Source: Scytalidium lignicola
Taxonomy: Eukaryota > Ascomycota > Leotiomycetes
NCBI GenBank assembly: GCA_002812745.2
Contig: NCSJ02000367.1
Coordinates: 1-40,128, forward strand
DNA: 40,128 nt
Reading direction: 5' to 3'
In this document: one piece after another, positions 31,931 to 40,128 of the stretch
Numbering within the stretch: the stretch's first letter is position 1
How the letters are laid out: each line of letters starts with the position of its first letter
Notes under the pieces: model-generated
What the model saw: only the letters and a program-made list of their open reading frames with translations
Databases searched by the model: none
Told to the model about the DNA's origin: nothing
Translations under genes and position numbers: made by a program

Positions 31931-34900
31931 GATAAGTTTGACAATATACCTTTAATAACTCTTTACAACTCATGAGATTAGAAGTAGGTTCTTATCCATT
32001 CTCATTCTCTGAATATCCTATCCATTTAACCAAGTATTACAATTTCTTATAATACATCTTATGGTTAATGATTTTCTTAACTTTATATTCCTTTTCTGAA
32101 TTAACTTCTTTTAACATTAATATTTGAGTATTCTTAAATGCTAATTCAAGAAGTAAAACATAGAAAACAGGATATATCTTAACTATTGCTAATAATTTCA
32201 ATTTATACATTAAAGGTTTATAAACTTCTTTAATTTCATATAGCCTTATCTTAACCTAGTCTAGTTTGTTACTTAATTATGTTATTTTAATATTTCTTCT
32301 AAAAAGATAAACTTTATCCTCTTTTTTATATGTTAGTTTTATTAAGCGTTTATGATTATAATACTTCTTTATTCTTTCTTTAGTATATTAAAGTAAGTTC
32401 TTAATTCTTTTTTACATTTCTTTTATTCACTTTACATAGATCTTTGTTAATTCACTTGTAAATTCTAATTCTAGTCCAGTGCAAAATCCTTCTAGTTCTT
32501 GTTTGTAATTCATATAGAATAGAATAATCTTGGTTAATTCATGTAATATACTATTGTATACTATTTTTGCTATTAGCAAGTAATTAACTTAATTATCTTG
32601 ATCATAATTGACATAGTATCTTAAGTATTCTTTCAACTACCTGTTTAAATGTTCTATTTTCCTGTTAGTTTGTAAATATTATACTGTTGACAATTTCCTT
32701 TTAACTCTTATTCTTGTTATTATTGTTTCTTAAAACTTAAATATAAATCTAATATCTCTATCAGAGATTATTTGTTTTAATAGTCCTTATTAAAACATTA
32801 TTCTTCATAAGAATATATTAGTTACCTCTTCTACTCCTTAAGTCTTCTTGAACAATTTAAATATTACAAAATTAGTATAATGTTCAATTATCATAAAGAT
32901 AAAGTCATACTTAACCTTTGTTGTATAATCTATAGAAACTAATAATTTTATAATAAAATCTCATCTGATTAGTTCTTATAGATTGTCAGGTATTTGTGTA
33001 AGATATAATTGTCCTCAAGGTTTCCTTTTTAGATTCTTAGCCTTCTCACAGATTTCATATTCTACGATTACTTTCTTAATTACTAATTATAGTTTCATGA
33101 TAAAGTAATCCTTATTGATTTGATAATAACATTAAGTTACTTTTATATATTCATTATATAACAAACTATGTTGTTCTTTGACAAACTCTTCTATTAGTTT
33201 TGTTAGTATATATAACTTCTTGTTTTTATACTAAATGTCTTCAATTTTCTCCTACTTACCTTTAGTTATGTCTAGTAAAGCATTCTCTTCTTTTCCCTTT
33301 TTGGTTACTTCTCTGATTTGATCAGCCTAGTACTTGTTTGTTATTGTTGTGATAACCATAAGTTATCCTTTATTATATACTAAGAATCTACCCTTGTCTT
33401 CTTTTAATATAAGTTTGCTTTCTTCNTTTTTCTTTGACTGAGTATTTAAGTTTCCAACTTAGAACATCTACTCTTCTATTATCCTCTCCTTTAACATGAG
33501 TAATCTTAAAATCATATTTGAATAGTTTCTTTGCCTATTATACTTGCTTAGTATTCAATTGCTTAGTAATCATGAAGTATTGAAGGTTATGATAATCCAA
33601 AAGTATATTAATTATCTTGTTAAATCTAACAGTATATACTCTCTAATACTTCAAAGCTTTTACAATGGTTAGCATTTCCTTGTCTGATGTCTGATAATTC
33701 CTTTTTATAACATTTAGCTTTCTTGACCAAAATGCTAATAGTACTCAGTAATGTTGTTTATCAATCTACTGTGATTATGATAGTATAACTCTTAATGTCA
33801 CATCAGAGGTATTAGTTTTAATTCTTATTCCCTTTTCTAAATTGAAGATTCCTAAGAAATCTTCCTTTATAAAAGTATCTTTAATGCTTTAGAATACTTT
33901 CTTCATAGTGTTATTCTATTTATAAGCTCAATCCTTTTTTATAAGTTCAGTCAATAGTATAAAGATCTAAGAATAATCTTTTACAAATCTCTGGTAATAA
34001 TTGGCTAACCTTAAAAAACTCTGTAATTACTTAACAGTCTTAAGTAGTTCTCATTCTTTAATTGACTGAATCTTATTATCAAAGGTTTTTATCTTTTCTC
34101 CAGAAATGTAATGTTTGAAGAACTAAACTTATTCCTTATAAAATTCGCATTTAACAAGTTTACAATGTAATCTTACCTTTTACAATACTTGTAGAATAAG
34201 CTTGACATGCTCTTGGTGTTCTTCAATACTCTTTAAATAAATGATTATATTATCAAGATATACTATCATGAATTTCTCCAGATATTTCTTTAATATCTAA
34301 TCCATTATTCTCTGTTATGTTATTAGAATATTAGTCATACTGAATGTTATAACTAATAGCTTAAATAATCTGTATTTAGTTTGAATAATAACTTTTCATT
34401 TGTCATCTCTTTTAATTCTAACCAGATTAAACGTTAATTATAAGTCTAGCTTAATAAATATGACAACTCCCTTTAACTTGTCTATCATTGCATTTATCAA
34501 TGGTAAGGGGTATTGGTCTTTCTTAGTCTTATTATTCAAGTGTTTGTAATCACCATAAGGTTGTCTTAACAGATTATCTCCTTTCTTTACATAATGCAGT
34601 AGTACTCTAGCTTTGCTGTGACCTTCTTTGTACAAACCTTTAAGCATCATTTTCTTGAGTAACCATTTCTTCATCACCTTATCCTTAGTAAGAGTTGTTC
34701 AATAAATTAGTTTGTAAGTTGGTCTGAACTTCTCTTTAAGCTTTATCTCATGATCTTATGGTTTATACTCAGGTAAAGCTGAATTATCAAGTCTTTCCAT
34801 GAATAGTTCTAGTTATTTATAATATTCCTCAAGTATATGCTTTATAGTTTCATTAATATAGATAGCTTTTAAAGATATAATTTCTTCTAAGAAGGTAATT

Positions 34901-36223
34901 ATACTTGTTCTTCAATTGATTATTAGATTATGCTTCCTCATCCATTTGATTCCTAATATAACCTGATATGTTCTTAACCTTATGATATTGAAAGATATCT
35001 TTTCTTGATAATTTTTGTTATACTTCATATCCAAGTTCTGAGTTTGAATGTTAATACACTTCTGAACCTTAGTACTGTTTATTAACAATATCAAGTAATT
35101 GTTGTCCTTAACTCTTATGCTAAGTTCAAGTCATTTCATGACTTGTTCATTAATGAAGTTTCTTTTAGCTCTTAAGTCAATCAAGGCTTTTATTAGCNTT
35201 TTTATATAGTTTTATGTTTATGTATAATGAACTTTCATTATTTATAGAATAAAGGTTGATATTTCTAGTATTGTTAATTGATATGTTATCTTTGATCTCC
35301 AAATCTTCAGTATTTTCCTCCAATTCTTCAAACAGTACTGTTCATCTTTCAACAAGGTTCTTTAATCTTGGTCTGTCTAAGCTTTTATTACTTATGAATG
35401 TATATACATCTTGTACTTATTCTACTATTTCATTCCTTAAGTATTTCCTTATCTTAATGATAAAAACATCACTTATTATAAGAATCTTTCTTTTAGAATT
35501 CAAAGGGTATACTGTTATTTCCTGGTTAAACTATTTATTGATTCTTTATAATAACTTGTTTTCTCTTAATATTATAATAGGTAATTTTAAAGGTAGTAAA
35601 TCTTCCTTTAGTTTGTTAATTATAAGTAATGCTTTTATATTCTAGTTAGCTGGTTTAACAACAATCTCCATTAGTTCTCTTTATTCTTGTCAAGCATGAT
35701 ATTACTCAACTTCAAGTAATTGTTCTACTGATTTTCTTAAACCCTAGATTTCTCTATACTATGTTTTTACTTTTAAACAGTCTTGCCAAAAAGTTATCAT
35801 TAAAAGTCTTTCATGTTATATATTGTATTTTCCTTACACAACATAGCTTAATCCTTCTTTAATTACTATTTAGGCATCCTCAGGCATCTGATTAAAATCA
35901 TCTTGGATTTGAGTTCTTTCTACTAACAAGAAGAACTTGTACAATCCCTTTTTTATAACAATACTTTAAAGGTTAGTCTTATAAACAAGAGTAAGATCTT
36001 CAATATCAAGTTCACATGCTTTAACAGTTACTTCTTCTTATTATACAATTCTAAAAAGTTAACTTTTATCTAAGATTTCCCATCTTCTCAATCTTCTCAT
36101 GTTAATTATAAGATAATATTTTAAGACTAACAATTCCTCAGAAATAGGATATTGTTTTGTTAGTATAACCTTGAAGTTTAGTAGTATAATTATCTAAATT
36201 CTACTAACTTTTAAAATCGATCT
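31914..36223 (-). pseudogene. Chromovirus pol: protease, RT, RNase H, integrase, chromodomain (RIP-degraded)
   Basis: With stops ignored the minus strand gives, in order: an aspartic protease start ALIDLRAKRNFINE near 35,190 (the expected D-S/T-G is altered) and IRLRTYQVILGIKWMRKHN at 34,980-34,920; and RT with LLRQPYGDYKHLNNKTKKDQ and YPLPLINAMIDKL (34,570-34,480) and VYLDNIIIYLKSIEEH (about 34,270-34,225), in which the second Asp of YLDD is Asn. The integrase core follows, with SIDYTTKVKYDFIF (about 32,930), LLKQIISDRDIRFI (about 32,760) and QTNRKIEHLNR (about 32,660), which preserve the DDE residues. Then comes a chromodomain, EYKVKKIINHKMYYKKL, a stop, YLVKWIGYSENENG, a stop, EPTSNL (about 32,095-31,970). 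The frame ends at 31,914. The chromodomain places it among chromoviruses, which as a group target heterochromatin. Confidence 0.92.
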
Positions 36224-37714
36224 CTATCTACCTTGACCTTTGTTTTGGTTATTATCTTGAGGGTGTTTTACATGTTGAGTTCTTTCTATAAGTATAGAAT
36301 CCATCTCAAGGATTCTTGCTATTATTATCTTGTCTACATTAATCTCAATGACATGATGTAGTATAGTTACCAAATCCTGGTAATCTCCTTCTTCTGAAGA
36401 GTTATCTTCCTTGCTTGAGCCTTCTTCATCTGAAGATTCTAACAGGATATTCATGATTCTTAGGATTCTTATAACTCCAACTTTAACTAACATACTTGCC
36501 TTGTTGTCCTTCTTATAAGTATTTACTATGTGTTTGGACATTCTACACTTAAAGTACAATTTGTTTTTTCTTCTTTTATCAAGTTCTTCAAAGGAAATTC
36601 TAAAGGAATTTCCTTTCTTGTTCTTTCCCTTAAAGTGTTTCTTTCCCTTTCCTTTAAAGGTCTTTCCTTTCTTCATAGTATCTAACTCCATAAGGTCTCC
36701 TTAATCCTTCTTGTTGTTAGTCTTCCTTTTGTTGAAATAAGATTTACCCTTTTTGTCTAAGATCATCTTATATTGTTTATTCCTAATCTTGATAGACAAG
36801 TTAACAAGAGCATTAAATGTAATGATTATAAGTTGTCAGTATAATTCCTCTTTAATAGAGTCCTTAAGTCTAGTCTTATACTAATATATATGTACTTCTT
36901 CTCCTTAGTTGACTGAAACTGCATACTAATGATAAAGCATTGTATATTCATTAAGGCTTTTAATTTGTCTAAGGTAAGTTAATCATCTTTTGATATTCCT
37001 TTTTTCATCAACATCTTTATACAAGCATTTAAGTTCTCTTGTGTAATTTTCTTAACTTTCAAGGATATTTCTTACTCTTTAATTTATTATTCTTCTGTTT
37101 ATAGTAAACCATTTGTCCTTAAAGGGTTAAAACCAAGTTTTAGCTACTCCTCTTAAGTATATTAATACTTACAAAACCTTATGTATGTCTTCAAGTAATA
37201 AGTGATCATTTAATACTAAATAAGTTCTTGTTTGTATAAGATATACCTTAAGCTTTTTTCTGTTCTTATAGAACAAATCTAGCCTAGTAATTTTGACTTC
37301 TCTAAGTGTCATCATTAAAACTTGTTCAACGTTGTCTTCTAGTTTAAAGTCTAGATCAAGGTCTAAGCTTGGAGCTCTTAGTGCTTAAACTGGTTCTAAG
37401 TTAGATTTAGGTAATAAAGGTATTAGTTTCTTTCTTATAACTTTTGACAATTCTTCAACAGTTAATCCTTCTGTTGACTTAGTAAGTTGTTTTAATAGTA
37501 TAATAACTTTCTTTAACATTCCTTCTTAGATGTTAATTTCCTTGATAATCTAGTCCTTACCTTAGTCTTCTTCAAAGTTATCTTCTGAACTTTCCTCAAA
37601 TACTTCTTCAGATCCTTCTTTAGATTCTTCTTTAAAGCTTTCTTCAGAACCTTCTTCAGGTTATTGTTTGTTGTTGTTATTTATTAACATGTCTATTTCT
37701 AAATCTTAATTCAT
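36224..37714 (-). pseudogene. Chromovirus gag with mutated zinc knuckle
   Basis: The first Met (37,714) lies about 20 bases inside the 5' LTR. An acidic N-terminus (EEGSEESFKEESKEGSEEVF) is followed by the retrotransposon gag capsid region, including LFYKNRKKLKVYLIQTRTYL (about 37,285-37,225), and then the TWF motif seen as AKTWF (about 37,140). The basic nucleocapsid part (36,691-36,530) ends in YFKCRMSKHIVNTY. This is the CX2CX4HX4C knuckle with its first and last Cys changed to Tyr (TGT to TAT). Stops are frequent before 36,700, whereas 36,691-36,224 is open. Confidence 0.88.
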
Positions 37715-37735
37715 CAAGATAAGTAATGTTCAAAA

Positions 37736-38093
37736 TGTTATAAAACTACGTTATTCAAGTCACTGGATAGCTAAAGGTAAAGTAGATATTTAAGGACAAT
37801 GGAAACATGTAATATACAAGCAGGTGACTAAGTTTAAAACAAGGTCTAGTAATGTATTTAAGTTGAACATGAAGAGTCTACTCTTATGTTCTTACAATAT
37901 GCTTATATAGATAATGAAATCCAACTAAACCTCTTGGACCTCCTAAGTCCTGCAAGTCCATGGACCCCTTGGACCCCTTAGGTCCCTTAGGTCCTAACCA
38001 GGTCACATGATCGTTAGGTTCTCTATATACACTCTGCTGTGTATCAAGCCTCAAGCTTACACCAATCATCGTGTTATGGTAAAACCTGTAACA
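37736..38093 (-). repeat. 5' LTR of the chromovirus
   Basis: 358 bp, TGTTA to TAACA, flanked at 38,094-38,098 by the TTACA target duplication. It is slightly more AT-shifted than the other LTR in its gag-proximal part. I did not recognise a standard tRNA primer site just inside it. Confidence 0.97.
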
Positions 38094-39960
38094 TTACATC
38101 TTCTTAACTAAAATTAATAACTTAAGTAATTATTAATAAATTGTATAATACTTTTAGTTGACAAACTAAAGTTATATATACTCTTTAAGTATATTGTATA
38201 ATATATTACTTTTTAATAATAAGGTTTTAATATATAATTCTTTATAAGCTTATTATAATAACTAATTTCCTAGTTATAAACTGTAGATTAACATATTAAT
38301 ACTTTTAAGTAAGTAAAATTCTAGTATTGTTTAATTATATAATATTTTTATTAAACTTAATTCCTTTATTAATAATTAACGTTTTGTATTTTTTATTAGA
38401 AAATTAACCTTTTTTAATTGTCCTTACTCAAGTTTAACAAATTGAACATTTTTAACAAATAAGGTATTATTAATTTAAAGCTTTATAATACTAAAAAGTT
38501 CAATATTATATAATAAACAAAAGTTATATATTAACAGTTTTATAATAAACACCTTGATATAATAAGAGTAATAAATTTAAAACTAATAATTTCTAGCTTT
38601 AAAGACTTTGTAAAATAACTTTACAACTTATAAAATCAAGCTTTTACAAAGACTAAGTTACTTTATAAACTTTAAAAGTAATTGTACATAGAAATCTTGA
38701 TTTAACAAGGTAATAAATTATATATACACTTATAAAATGTCTTATAAGTATAAGCATATATTTTTATACTCTATAATAGTAATATAAAGAATAATATACT
38801 AGTTAATATATTGAATAATAATTAATTAAATCAAAACAAGTTTCTTCTTATTATCCTTGTAAGCATATATTATAAAACATAACNTTTTTAAAAGCTTTTT
38901 CAATTCTTTTATTTTTGATTTTATCTACAAACTTAACATTGAATATATATATATTATTAAGCATATCTTAAAAGTTTATAATTTTAAAAATGCTTTTTTC
39001 AAGTAATCTTAATATTTTAACTTAATATGAAGTTGTAAATTAAAGTTCTAATTCTTCCTCTTATTAGAAAACAATGATTTCAAGGTATTTACGAGGTCTT
39101 CTACGTTTATACTTTACTAGTAATGTTAATGATAAAGTAATAACTATAGTTAACTTGTTAAGCTTCTCTTAATACTTTTCAAGGGTTGTAATTTCCAGTT
39201 CTAATTCTAATAACTTGATTTTATCAATTCCTTTTATAAGTATAAGGTATAGTTTTATAATTGTTGACTTGAATAGTATATTCTTATATAAAAATGCTAA
39301 TATATATATTTCTTTGTTTATACTTATAAGCTTATATAACCCTTCTTAACTTCTATTCTAACTTGTATTTCTTACTCTTCATATGAGAATATCTAAATTC
39401 AACAGTAAGTTATAAATAATACTTATATCAAGGCTATTGTATATATTGATTACATTTTATACTTGTTGTTTTACCTTGATTTTGCTAATTTCCTCTATAG
39501 CTTTCTTGATCATTATAATTCTTTGGCTAACAATTAAGGTTAAAATGTTAAGTTCTAACATACATAAATAAGCATTATAAATTAGTAGTATAAGGACAAG
39601 TCTGTTAAGTCTTATAAAATTATTAACAACTTTGAATACTATTTGTAAAGTTATATTCTTGTTAAGATCATGGATTTCAATTATAATTATCTAGTAAGTA
39701 TATTGTACAAGTATATAATATTGTTTAATATAGCCAATTAAGTTATAAGCTTTTATTAAGACTACTTTTAAGGTTGTTCTTATAATTATAACACTTTATT
39801 AAAACTCTTTATTGACAAAGTTCTTTTTAGCATTAATTACAATCTAGTCTAGAGGTCTTAAGTAAATGTTAATCTAACAAGTCTATAAGGCGTTTTAAGT
39901 ATACTTTATACTAATATTTTAAAGTTATTTAGTAGCTTAATAATGTATTCCCTTATCAAC
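38094..39960 (-). pseudogene. Ty1/copia integrase C-terminus and reverse transcriptase (proximal part of a split element)
   Basis: Minus-strand reading gives IMIKKAIEEISKIKVKQQV (about 39,515-39,455) and LLLNLDILI (about 39,400), then GLYKLISINKEIYIL and GIDKIKLLELELEITTLEKY (about 39,240-39,175), the linker of fungal copia polyproteins. The RT region follows, with INNTLFVKNVQFVKLE near 38,475, where the Asp pair of the T-DDT motif has become Asn-Asn, and YITLVCQLKVLYNL near 38,190. It breaks at the TTACA duplication; the RNase H continues at 30,925. There are many RIP-type stops. The integrase core and gag are not resolved. Confidence 0.82.
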
Positions 39961-39968
39961 AATATAAA

Positions 39969-40128
39969 TAGACTGGCCAAACGGTCCAGACGAAACCGTA
40001 CGGTCCGAACCGTACGGTCTGGGTGCCTTACAGTCTGGACTGAACTGTAAGGCATCCAGACGAGACCAGACTGTAAGGCAACCGACCGTAAGGCATCAAA
40101 TTATAAGGTATGTAATTTGGTCTGGTTT
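39969..40128 (+). mobile_element. Start of an unmutated hairpin-rich repeat related to the MITEs (cut by window end)
   Basis: Begins TAGACTGGCC like MITE copy 1, but is GC-rich and looks free of RIP. ACCGTACGGT occurs twice in a row. TGCCTTACAGT (40,024-40,034) and ACTGTAAGGCA (40,044-40,054) form an 11-bp stem with a 9-base loop. Further CTGTAAGGCA and CCGTAAGGCA words follow at 40,071-40,080 and about 40,085-40,094. No coding capacity. The far end lies outside the window. Confidence 0.7.

Larger units (their letters stand above)
30926..38093 (-). mobile_element. Complete Ty3/gypsy chromovirus, nested in copia
   Basis: The element is 7,168 bp, with two 358-bp LTRs that begin TGTTA and end TAACA, flanked by a perfect 5-bp duplication TTACA (30,921-30,925 and 38,094-38,098). 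Gag and pol are on the minus strand, so the right LTR is the 5' LTR. The order is gag with zinc knuckle, protease, reverse transcriptase, RNase H, integrase, chromodomain. A convergent antisense frame lies between pol and the 3' LTR. All frames contain RIP-type stops. The element interrupts the copia protein inside its RT/RNase H region. Confidence 0.96.

Noticed and set aside
35256..35645. 129-residue plus-strand frame
   Set aside because: Antisense shadow of the RIP-mutated pol region; low complexity, rich in Leu, Ile and Ser. Unlike the frame at 31,373 it has no distinctive protein composition.
37884..38069. Collagen-like Gly-Pro-Lys repeat protein
   Set aside because: It lies entirely in the LTR and comes from the GGACC/GGTCC-rich patch; not a gene.
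1..40128. CRISPR array, rRNA, tRNA, bacterial-type operons or phage genes
   Set aside because: Looked for and not seen; gene structure and element families are eukaryotic.

Overview
ORGANISM. The window reads as a filamentous ascomycete (Pezizomycotina) nuclear chromosome with strong compartmentalisation. Genes have short GT-AG introns, and the families are typical of these fungi: a Dal5-type MFS permease, a secreted S10 carboxypeptidase, a ketopantoate reductase, and pogo/Fot, Helitron, Tad-type LINE, hAT, Ty1/copia and chromodomain Ty3/gypsy elements. Nearly all repeat-derived reading frames carry C-to-T and G-to-A transitions, with CAA, CAG, CGA and TGG codons turned into stops. This is the signature of repeat-induced point mutation (RIP). 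I cannot name the species. LAYOUT. (1) 1-9,990 is a very AT-rich block. Reading through the stops on the minus strand gives a Tad-like LINE (about 3.2-5.8 kb), a hAT transposase (about 5.8-7.4 kb) and an unidentified degraded gene (7.6-8.6 kb). On the plus strand there is a mutated histone H3-like gene (9.23-9.73 kb). (2) 10.0-13.8 kb is a moderate-GC island. It holds the 5' part of a Dal5-family transporter, the 3' end of one pogo element, and the 3' exons of a serine carboxypeptidase gene with a second, complete pogo element (49-bp inverted repeats, TA duplication) inside one of its introns. (3) 13.8-19.2 kb is a Helitron-type element on the minus strand; it separates the two halves of the carboxypeptidase gene. 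(4) 19.2-26.5 kb is the second island: the 5' half of the carboxypeptidase, a cluster of palindromic repeats, and the only clearly intact gene in the window, a 323-residue 2-dehydropantoate 2-reductase (21,764-22,735, minus). About 3.8 kb follows in which I recognise nothing. (5) 26.5-40.1 kb is a second AT-rich block. It has two hAT-like MITEs, then a copia element cut in two by a complete 7,168-bp chromovirus with 358-bp LTRs and a perfect TTACA duplication. The last 160 bases are the unmutated, hairpin-rich start of a repeat whose terminus matches the MITEs. HOW THE PARTS RELATE. Two insertion histories can be read directly: carboxypeptidase gene, then Helitron in an exon and pogo in an intron; and copia, then gypsy within its RT/RNase H region. 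No operon-like or pathway-like gene set is present. The points I find most worth pursuing are the antisense reading frame at the 3' end of the chromovirus, the H3-like pseudogene with one extra loop-1 residue, the split carboxypeptidase that still carries all three catalytic residues, and the GC-rich hairpin repeat at the window end.
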